From Bordetella parapertussis (GTDB taxonomy: Bacteria; Pseudomonadota; Gammaproteobacteria; Burkholderiales; Burkholderiaceae_B): DNA of 5,674 nucleotides. Positions 1 to 4,537 of the stretch are shown here, one piece after another. The number at the start of each line of letters is the position of its first letter. Positions within the stretch are counted from its first letter, which is position 1. The DNA is taken from assembly GCA_945868195.1 (NCBI GenBank), contig CAMBLP010000142.1, positions 1-5,674 on the forward strand, given 5' to 3'. The position numbers were made by a program, and so were the translations under genes. Under the pieces are notes generated by a model. The model was not told where the DNA came from, made no database searches, and saw only the letters and a program-made list of their open reading frames with translations.

Positions 1-537
1 GTTATTCGTACCGTATGTGATGTCTGCGCGATAGGCGGCGATTTTTTCTTCGTTACTCTGCTGGGGTACAACAACGCCCACGGACAAGCCTAAAAAGTTA
101 TACAGGCGTCCCATCCAGGCTGCATCGCGTCGCGCCAGATAATCATTGACTGTCACGATATGAACGCCACGCTCTGCCAGCGCGTTGAGGTAGACCGCCA
201 GCGTCGCCATCAAGGTCTTACCCTCACCGGTTCGCATCTCCGCAATTTTCCCTCTATGCAGCACCATACCGCCGATCAACTGCACATCGAAATGTCGCAT
301 CCCAAAAACGCGCACACTCGCCTCGCGCACGACGGCAAAGGCTTCGGGTAGCAATGCGTCGAGCTTGGCCCCGGCTTGAATGCGCTCACGGAAACTATCC
401 GTTTTCGCGCGCAACGCCTCGTCCGATAAAGCCTGCATCTGCGGCTCAAGCTGATTGATTTGCTCAACCTGCCGTCTCAACTGTTTAATTGTGCGATCGT
501 TACGACTACCGAAGATTTTTTTTAACAAAGAGAACAT
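1..537 (-). CDS. secA: SecA preprotein translocase ATPase, N-terminal part (cut by the window edge)
   Basis: SecA is the motor ATPase that pushes unfolded preproteins through the SecYEG channel of the inner membrane. The 179 visible residues are the N-terminal helix and the first part of nucleotide-binding domain 1. Residues 80-91 ([12 protein letters not shown]) match the conserved stretch before the Walker A motif. Walker A is GEGKT at 104-108, with K107 as the phosphate-binding lysine, and [10 protein letters not shown] at 129-138 is the next conserved helicase motif. The fragment ends at YGTNN, a conserved point, so the frame is open and simply leaves the window. The start ATG (535-537) gives the usual [15 protein letters not shown] beginning. 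Its Shine-Dalgarno sequence is weak: AGG about 10 bases upstream. The M23 gene lies upstream on the same strand, 91 bp away. Confidence 0.98.
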   Translation of the reverse strand, partial: MFSLLKKIFGSRNDRTIKQLRRQVEQINQLEPQMQALSDEALRAKTDSFRERIQAGAKLDALLPEAFAVVREASVRVFGMRHFDVQLIGGMVLHRGKIAEMRTGEGKTLMATLAVYLNALAERGVHIVTVNDYLARRDAAWMGRLYNFLGLSVGVVVPQQSNEEKIAAYRADITYGTNN

Positions 538-577
538 GCGTGATGAACCTGTTCGAGTTTTCGCATTAAGACACGAG

Positions 578-601
578 AAAAAAACTAAGAAATTGTTAGT
601 T
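578..601 (-). terminator. U-rich hairpin between the M23 gene and secA (possible weak terminator)
   Basis: Read on the minus strand, AACTAA (601-596) pairs with TTAGTT (588-583) around a 7-base loop. Seven T residues (584-578) follow, overlapping the end of the stem. The shape is that of an intrinsic terminator, but the stem has a single G-C pair and would be weak. It may attenuate read-through into secA or have no function. Just upstream, 601-626 holds a second A/T-rich inverted repeat (TCAATAA / TTATTGA). I see no convincing secA promoter in 538-628. Confidence 0.3.
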
Positions 602-628
602 CAATAATTACCCAATAAGTTATTGAGT

Positions 629-1609
629 TTAACGCACGCGCGGCTGCCATGTCATCGAGGACGACCCTATGACAGGTCGCGCACCGGCCAACGACGGCGT
701 GAGCGGTTGACCCGCTAAAAAAGCTCGGGGATCAAGGGGTTTGTCATCTTTTCTGACTTCGAAGTGTAAATGGGGACCCGTCGATAGGCCAGTCGAGCCC
801 ACGCGTGCGATCAACTGTCCCTGAGTCACAACCTCACCCTCTTTGACTAAGATAGTCTTTGCATGTGCGTAACGCGTCATCAACCCCTCACCGTGATCAA
901 TTTCTACCATATTGCCGTAACCACGGTGCACCGTCACGGTCCTCACCACTCCGCCTGCTGCCGCGCGTATCGGCGTGTCATGAGGCGCACTAAAGTCCAA
1001 ACCCTCATGCATGCTCATCTGACCGTTAAACGGGTTACGTCGCCAACCATAGGACGAGCTCAGATAAGGGTAGGACTCGATGGGCATCGTTGTCGGCAAG
1101 CGCGCGACTGTGGCAGCTTGTTGCGTCACCGCCAGATCCAGTAAAGACAAATAATCCCCTTGCCTGGACAGATTTTTTTGCAACCAGCCCAACTCACCCT
1201 CGAGCTGCGCAAGCGGTGGTGTATTTGCCTCGGAAGCGGGGACCCAAAGATCATCCAACACAAAGGTCGCCTCCGGCAACTCAGGCACGATCGTCACATC
1301 TTTATCGGGCAAACCTGCGACTTTTGCCACGCGCTGACCTAAACCGTCAAGACGTGCAACGGTAGCCTGTAGCTCACCCACCTTAGTCGCGAGCAAGCGC
1401 ATCGCCTGCGCATCTGAAACAGGAGGAGAGGACACGACAGGACGCACAACGTGCGTTTCAGGTTGCATCGTCCAAACCAAGCGTTGCAAAGCGGCGCCTG
1501 TCATCAACGCCACCACGAACAAAAGACCGCTAATCAGGATTAGACGGCTTACACTCACTGTAATGGGTGCATATTGCCCCTGCCGCGAAGGCATCACGAC
1601 TAACTTCAT
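629..1609 (-). CDS. Membrane-anchored M23 family metallopeptidase (LytM/peptidoglycan endopeptidase type)
   Basis: This 326-residue protein has a short basic cytoplasmic N-terminus and one hydrophobic segment at about 22-41, fitting a signal anchor. A heptad-like region follows at about 66-96 (LLATKVGELQATVARL), probably coiled coil. A linker leads to an M23 (lysostaphin/LytM) domain at about 195-296. The metal and catalytic set appears intact: H201 and D205 in HEGLD, H249 in RYAHA, H280 and H282 in HLHFE. It is therefore more likely an active zinc endopeptidase cutting peptide cross-links in the periplasm than a degenerate EnvC/NlpD-type activator. The C-terminal 30 residues look disordered. 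The start ATG is supported by a good Shine-Dalgarno sequence 7 bases upstream. It lies upstream of secA, the place held by secM in E. coli, but has no SecM-like arrest sequence. The specific substrate is unknown. Confidence 0.9.
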   Translation of the reverse strand: MKLVVMPSRQGQYAPITVSVSRLILISGLLFVVALMTGAALQRLVWTMQPETHVVRPVVSSPPVSDAQAMRLLATKVGELQATVARLDGLGQRVAKVAGLPDKDVTIVPELPEATFVLDDLWVPASEANTPPLAQLEGELGWLQKNLSRQGDYLSLLDLAVTQQAATVARLPTTMPIESYPYLSSSYGWRRNPFNGQMSMHEGLDFSAPHDTPIRAAAGGVVRTVTVHRGYGNMVEIDHGEGLMTRYAHAKTILVKEGEVVTQGQLIARVGSTGLSTGPHLHFEVRKDDKPLDPRAFLAGQPLTPSLAGARPVIGSSSMTWQPRVR

Positions 1610-1616
1610 CTCATCA

Positions 1617-1622
1617 TCCTTT
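1617..1622 (-). promoter_or_regulatory. Shine-Dalgarno site of the M23 peptidase gene
   Basis: AAAGGA on the minus strand, 7 bases before the ATG at 1609. It lies in the 17-bp space between the divergent start codons of the M23 and dciA genes, so M23 transcription must begin inside the dciA reading frame. No clear -10/-35 pair was seen there. Confidence 0.7.
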
Positions 1623-1626
1623 ACCT

Positions 1627-2175
1627 ATGGTCGCTCCCCCACCTCGCCGACCCCACACGACTGGGCAATCTGGCAGCACCCATTTAATTGGGTGGCTGGG
1701 TCACGACTCGCAATCCGCCAACGTATTGGCGACCGCGCAAATGCATCTCAAAATGCGAAGTGCCGTAGTCAGTGCGCTTCCGCAAAATATGCGTAGCGCC
1801 TTCGAAGTTGTCAAACTTGAAAACCACATTTTGACGCTGATGGTTTCGAGTGCTGCGTTCGCTGCAAAGTTCCGTCAATTAGCACCGCGTGTCACTGCGC
1901 ACATGCAAACAGCGGGCTGGAACATCGCTGAAATAAAGTTAAAAGTCCAAGGAGGCTTGGGTCTGCCAGAGGTGGTAAAACCCTCCAGAGAAGCTCGCAC
2001 GCTGGATCAACAAGACCTCAAGGCCTTTGAGGAACTCCGTTACGCCTTACGTCCGGGTCCCCTTGCTGATGCCGTCGCAAAACTGCTGAGGCATCATCAA
2101 ATACAACCTACGACTACGCCAGCTTCCACTCCTGCTGATAAGCAGCAGGCGCCTCAGACTGAGAGCCGTAAGTAA
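1627..2175 (+). CDS. dciA: DciA-like protein (DUF721 family), probable replicative helicase loading factor
   Basis: DciA proteins help place the DnaB helicase on DNA in bacteria that lack DnaC/DnaI loaders, and the DUF721 domain defines them. The 182-residue product has a short basic N-terminus, an IGWLGHD segment at 21-27 and a DUF721 domain at about 31-110. Inside this domain, [20 protein letters not shown] (69-88) and [12 protein letters not shown] (97-108) are typical of the family. A low-complexity tail rich in T, P, Q and S ends the protein. I chose ATG 1627 because the similarity begins soon after it. A GTG at 1567 would add 20 residues and run 43 bp into the M23 gene. Neither start has a visible Shine-Dalgarno sequence. 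The gene is the only plus-strand gene here, convergent with lpxC (62-bp overlap) and divergent from M23. The function is inferred from the family. Confidence 0.78.
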   Translation: MVAPPPRRPHTTGQSGSTHLIGWLGHDSQSANVLATAQMHLKMRSAVVSALPQNMRSAFEVVKLENHILTLMVSSAAFAAKFRQLAPRVTAHMQTAGWNIAEIKLKVQGGLGLPEVVKPSREARTLDQQDLKAFEELRYALRPGPLADAVAKLLRHHQIQPTTTPASTPADKQQAPQTESRK

Positions 2176-3037
2176 CAATTTCCCAAGCGTCTTTTTGCGC
2201 GAGCAAACTCAACGCAAGCTGATTATTGAGCGCATGACCCGATTTGCACGCCACATAACGCGCAACGAGGGGTTTACCGATCAAATACAGATCACCTACT
2301 GCATCTAAAATTTTATGTTTGACGAACTCGTCGTCATAACGCAAGCCATCGGTATTCAGGACGCGGTACTCGTCCATTACGATCGCATTATCTAAGCTGC
2401 CGCCACGCGCCAGCCCCATTGATCTTAGTGTCTCGACTTCGTTCACAAAACCAAAAGTGCGCGCGCGCGCGATCTCTTTGACATAAGACTGTGTCGCAAA
2501 ATCGATTTCGGCGAAGTTGGCGGTCGAATTAATGGCAGGATGACGAAAATCAATGGAAAAAGCCAAAGCAAAGCCATCATGAGGCTCAAGGCGAGCCCAT
2601 TTTGCTTGGGCACCTTCGCCTTCGCTGACCTCGATCGTTTTGAGGACTCGCAAAAATTTCTTGGGAACGTTTTGTTCCTCGATACCCGCCGAACGCAGCA
2701 AATAAATAAACGTTGCCGCGCTACCGTCCATGATCGGGACTTCTTCGGCGGTCAAATCAATATGAAGATTGTCGATGCCCAAGCCCGCAAGAGCCGACAT
2801 CAGATGCTCGACTGTAGAGACACGACCCTCGCCCTCTCCAAGTACGGAAGCCATACGGGTGTCTCGCACCATCGCAGCCTGCGCAGGGATATCAACGACC
2901 TCGGGCAAATCGACCCGATGAAAGACAATCCCCGTATCAGGCGCGGCTGGGCGCAGCGTCAACTCGACCCGGCGGCCCGAGTGAAGGCCGACCCCTGTGG
3001 TCTTGACGAGATTTTTAAGCGTACGTTGGCGAAACAT
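2114..3037 (-). CDS. lpxC: UDP-3-O-acyl-N-acetylglucosamine deacetylase
   Basis: LpxC is the zinc enzyme that removes the acetyl group from UDP-3-O-acyl-GlcNAc, the committed step of lipid A synthesis, in the cytoplasm. The 307-residue length is normal. Visible active-site elements are [12 protein letters not shown] (74-85) with catalytic E77 and zinc ligand H78, [10 protein letters not shown] (240-249) with zinc ligands H241 and D245, and SGHALNN (266-272) with catalytic H268. IMDGSA (102-107) and the RTFGF segment (193-197) are also family marks. The start at 3037 is fixed by an in-frame TAG ten bases upstream (3049-3047). The nearest Shine-Dalgarno-like AAGGA lies about 14 bases from the ATG, which is unusually far. 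The gene follows ftsZ after 169 bp holding two hairpins and a promoter candidate. Its last 62 bp, stop codon included, overlap the end of dciA on the other strand. Confidence 0.98.
   Translation of the reverse strand: MFRQRTLKNLVKTTGVGLHSGRRVELTLRPAAPDTGIVFHRVDLPEVVDIPAQAAMVRDTRMASVLGEGEGRVSTVEHLMSALAGLGIDNLHIDLTAEEVPIMDGSAATFIYLLRSAGIEEQNVPKKFLRVLKTIEVSEGEGAQAKWARLEPHDGFALAFSIDFRHPAINSTANFAEIDFATQSYVKEIARARTFGFVNEVETLRSMGLARGGSLDNAIVMDEYRVLNTDGLRYDDEFVKHKILDAVGDLYLIGKPLVARYVACKSGHALNNQLALSLLAQKDAWEIVTYGSQSEAPAAYQQEWKLA
2131..2149. repeat. Short inverted repeat inside the dciA/lpxC overlap
   Basis: CCTGCT (2131-2136) and AGCAGG (2144-2149) can form a 6-bp stem with a 7-base loop on either strand. 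It lies in the overlap of the two convergent genes. No T tract follows on either strand, so it is not a convincing terminator. Confidence 0.3.
2459..2471. repeat. Alternating GC dinucleotide run inside lpxC
   Basis: Thirteen bases of strictly alternating G and C (GC repeated six times plus G). On the minus strand they encode the A-R-A-R stretch of LpxC before TFGF (about residues 190-193). Alternating GC is prone to slippage and Z-DNA. The reading frame is intact here, and the residues fit the family. Confidence 0.7.
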
Positions 3038-3087
3038 AAATCGAAGCTAATTCCTTGAAATCTAGCACTATTGTACCGCTTTTGATG

Positions 3088-3116
3088 ATTATTGCACCGC
3101 AAACAAGAGACGACAA
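3088..3116 (-). promoter_or_regulatory. Candidate sigma-70 promoter of lpxC
   Basis: Minus strand: TTGTCG (3116-3111) as -35, a 17-base spacer, and AATAAT (3093-3088) as -10 (5 of 6 consensus bases; the -35 has 4 of 6). It starts directly after the 3117-3145 hairpin and would begin transcription about 45 bases before the lpxC ATG. A second -10-like TACAAT lies at 3075-3070 without a good -35. Confidence 0.5.
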
Positions 3117-3145
3117 GGCACCCGGCCTGGGGAAGACCGGGTGCC
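3117..3145 (-). terminator. GC-rich stem-loop after ftsZ (probable terminator or attenuator)
   Basis: GGCACCCGG (3145-3137) pairs perfectly with CCGGGTGCC (3125-3117) around an 11-base loop. On the minus strand the stem is followed by a T-rich but broken tail (TTGTCGTCTCTTGTTT). The stem is strong and the tail imperfect, so partial termination of ftsZ transcripts is the likeliest role. The same tail contains the -35 of the lpxC promoter candidate. Confidence 0.5.
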
Positions 3146-3159
3146 GAACCAAAAGCCAG

Positions 3160-3177
3160 AAGCCTCAAAGGAGGCCT
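3160..3177 (-). terminator. Second stem-loop in the ftsZ-lpxC gap
   Basis: On the minus strand AGGCCTC (3177-3171) pairs with GAGGCTT (3166-3160) around a CTTT loop: 7 pairs including one G-U. TTTT appears a few bases further on (TCTGGCTTTT). It lies about 30 bases after the ftsZ stop codon. It could be a first, weak terminator or a 3'-end stabilising hairpin in tandem with the one at 3117-3145. Confidence 0.35.
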
Positions 3178-3206
3178 AAGGCATAGGGAGTCAGATGCTT
3201 AGACGA

Positions 3207-4364
3207 TCAATCCGCCTGACGGCGCAAAAACGCAGGTATGTCGTAGTGTTCCATTCCCGACGTCTCAAGCGCGCGCACTTGGGCGCTTGCCTGAGAGCGA
3301 GGATTACGCAACACCGAAGGCACGCCCAGATCCTGATTGTGGCCAACAGGCATATTATCCGTACCCGTGCGCTGTAATTCCATTGGCTCAGAAACGAGCA
3401 CAGGGCGGCTTTGCGAACGACCTAAACCTGTCGCTACAACCGTCACACGCAAGTTATCACCCATCGTGTCGTCATACGCCGTGCCAAAGATTACAGTCGC
3501 TTCGGGCGCGGCAAATCCGCTGATGTGATCCATAATGGCACGCGTCTCTTTCATCTTGAGCGAGCTGCTTGCCGTAATGTTGACCAGCACGCCACGCGCA
3601 CCGTTCAAGTTCACGCCTTCGAGTAACGGACATGCCACGGCTTGCTCTGCGGCAACCTTGGCGCGATCCGGTCCAGCCGCCATCGCCGTGCCCAGCATCG
3701 CTTGACCTTGCTCGCCCATAATGGTCTTGACGTCTTCAAAATCGACGTTCACGTTACCTTCGACGTTAATGATTTCGGCGATACCGGCACAAGCGTTATG
3801 CAAGACGTCGTCAGCCGCCTTGAAACAATCCGCCTGCGTGGCATCCTCGTCCATCAATTCGTACAGATTTTCATTCAACACAACGATGAGCGAATGTACG
3901 TACTTGGATAACTCACTGATGCCGTCTTCCGACATCTTCATGCGCTTGGCGCCTTCAAAGGAGAAAGGCTTGGTGACGACGCCGACCGTCAAAATACCAA
4001 GCTCCTTAGCTACCTCTGCCACGACTGGACCTGCGCCCGTACCGGTGCCACCGCCCATGCCTGCGGTGATAAACACCATGTTGGCGCCATTGAGTGCCGC
4101 ACGAATTTCTTCACGCGCCAACTCAGCAGCTGCACGGCCCTGATCAGGCTTGGCACCCGCACCCAAACCGGTGCGGCCCAGACGAATCTGGACAGGCGCA
4201 TTTGTAGCAGCCAATGCTTGCGCATCGGTATTGCAACAAATGAAATCGACACCCTGTACACCGGAACGAATCATATGCGAGACAGCATTGCCGCCCGCTC
4301 CACCGACACCGACCACTTTGATGATGGTGCCTTTGTTGGCGTTATCTAACATTTCAAACATCAT
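3207..4364 (-). CDS. ftsZ: Cell division protein FtsZ (bacterial tubulin)
   Basis: FtsZ is the GTPase that polymerises into the ring at midcell and recruits the divisome. The 385-residue protein has the GTP-binding core at about 11-315. It includes GVGGAGGNAV (19-28), the tubulin signature GGGTGTG (104-110) and the T7 loop NVDFEDVKTIM (206-216), whose D208 and D211 complete the active site of the neighbouring subunit. A short variable linker (about 316-370) leads to the C-terminal peptide DIPAFLRRQ (375-383), which binds FtsA and other partners. The residue after signature plus A is G112, where I expect A. The start is one of two adjacent ATGs (4364, 4361), chosen because AGGGAG lies 6 bases upstream. 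The in-frame TTG at 4379 would start before that site and is rejected. The gene is 173 bp from ftsA and probably co-transcribed with it. Confidence 0.99.
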   Translation of the reverse strand: MMFEMLDNANKGTIIKVVGVGGAGGNAVSHMIRSGVQGVDFICCNTDAQALAATNAPVQIRLGRTGLGAGAKPDQGRAAAELAREEIRAALNGANMVFITAGMGGGTGTGAGPVVAEVAKELGILTVGVVTKPFSFEGAKRMKMSEDGISELSKYVHSLIVVLNENLYELMDEDATQADCFKAADDVLHNACAGIAEIINVEGNVNVDFEDVKTIMGEQGQAMLGTAMAAGPDRAKVAAEQAVACPLLEGVNLNGARGVLVNITASSSLKMKETRAIMDHISGFAAPEATVIFGTAYDDTMGDNLRVTVVATGLGRSQSRPVLVSEPMELQRTGTDNMPVGHNQDLGVPSVLRNPRSQASAQVRALETSGMEHYDIPAFLRRQAD

Positions 4365-4368
4365 AATT

Positions 4369-4382
4369 GACTCCCTCAAGTC
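4369..4382 (-). promoter_or_regulatory. ftsZ ribosome binding site inside a small hairpin
   Basis: The strong Shine-Dalgarno sequence AGGGAG (4376-4371) ends 6 bases before the first ftsZ ATG. It can be folded into a small stem: GACTT (4382-4378) with GAGTC preceded by G (4373-4369), four Watson-Crick pairs plus one G-U and a GAGG loop. The hairpin is short and its effect on translation uncertain. The ribosome binding site itself is firm. Confidence 0.6.
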
Positions 4383-4396
4383 TTAAACTTCGAACG

Positions 4397-4427
4397 TTTC
4401 TAAATTCCCCAAACTACATTTTAGAAA
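4397..4427 (-). promoter_or_regulatory. A/U-rich stem-loop in the ftsZ leader
   Basis: TTTCTAAA (4427-4420 on the minus strand) pairs perfectly with TTTAGAAA (4404-4397) around a 15-base loop. It follows the 17-bp stem at 4429-4473 after one base. The stop codon of the possible small reading frame falls in its loop. Confidence 0.4.
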
Positions 4428-4500
4428 TCGTCTCAAACCCGATGCCGAACGTATCCGCATCGGGCTTGAAACGTCTCCACTTCAAGCCGAGTCGCACCAT
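4414..4500 (-). CDS. Possible 28-codon leader reading frame between ftsA and ftsZ
   Basis: An ATG at 4500 opens 28 codons ending in TAG (4416-4414). The product starts MVRLGLKWRRFKPD and has a basic first half (K7, R9, R10, K12). A strong GAGGAG lies only 2 bases before the ATG but 5 bases before the following GTG (4497), which may be the better start. I recognise no family. It lies wholly in the leader and spans the two competing stems at 4429-4488, so if translated it could act as a leader peptide. Chance occurrence of so short a frame is quite possible. Conservation of codons in relatives would decide. Confidence 0.2.
   Translation of the reverse strand: MVRLGLKWRRFKPDADTFGIGFETISKM
4429..4473 (-). 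promoter_or_regulatory. 17-bp stem-loop in the ftsZ leader
   Basis: On the minus (mRNA) strand CGTTTCAAGCCCGATGC (4473-4457) pairs along all 17 positions with 4445-4429, around an 11-base loop. Fifteen pairs are Watson-Crick and two are G-U. On the opposite strand those two would be C-A mismatches, so the structure belongs to the ftsZ-sense transcript. No T tract follows, so it is not an ordinary terminator. Processing site, stability element or control of translation are alternatives. Confidence 0.7.
4463..4488 (-). promoter_or_regulatory. Alternative stem competing with the 17-bp hairpin
   Basis: GGCTTGAA (4488-4481) pairs perfectly with TTCAAGCC (4470-4463), extendable by two G-U pairs, around a loop of 6 to 10 bases. 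The 4470-4463 arm is also part of the 17-bp stem at 4429-4473, so the two folds exclude each other. The 17-bp stem should be more stable, but this one can form first during transcription. Confidence 0.5.
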
Positions 4501-4514
4501 TGCTCCTCGACTTG

Positions 4515-4536
4515 TTTGATGTCCGAAGACATCAAA
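4515..4536 (-). promoter_or_regulatory. C(UUCG)G hairpin directly after the ftsA stop codon
   Basis: On the minus strand TTTGATGTC (4536-4528) pairs perfectly with GACATCAAA (4523-4515) around TTCG, giving the very stable C(UUCG)G tetraloop. The stem begins one base after the ftsA TGA. The bases that follow (CAAGTCGAGG) hold no T tract, so a role as an mRNA 3'-end stabiliser or insulator between ftsA and ftsZ is likelier than intrinsic termination. Confidence 0.65.
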
Positions 4537-4537
4537 T

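Noticed and set aside
601..626. A/T-rich inverted repeat TCAATAA / TTATTGA after the M23 gene
   Set aside because: It could be a second terminator stem, but on the M23 transcript the extension is mismatched and the T tract is too far away.
1540..1564. TGTAAT at 1559-1564 as a -10 element for dciA
   Set aside because: There is no acceptable -35 at 16 to 18 bases; the nearest candidate (TTAGAC) is only 13 bases away.
1567..1626. GTG start giving a 202-residue DciA
   Set aside because: No ribosome binding site, a 43-bp overlap with the M23 gene, and no family similarity in the added 20 residues; ATG 1627 preferred, though not proven.
2540..3058. 172-codon open frame on the plus strand, opposite lpxC
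   Set aside because: It is fully antisense to a confident LpxC gene, shows no recognisable domain, and its composition mirrors the opposite coding strand.
3721..4143. 140-codon open frame on the plus strand, opposite ftsZ
   Set aside because: Antisense shadow of ftsZ. The product is rich in A, P, S and T as expected from the reverse complement, with no family resemblance.
4365..4379. In-frame TTG start five codons upstream for FtsZ
   Set aside because: The TTG precedes the AGGGAG ribosome binding site, which is well placed for the ATG at 4364.
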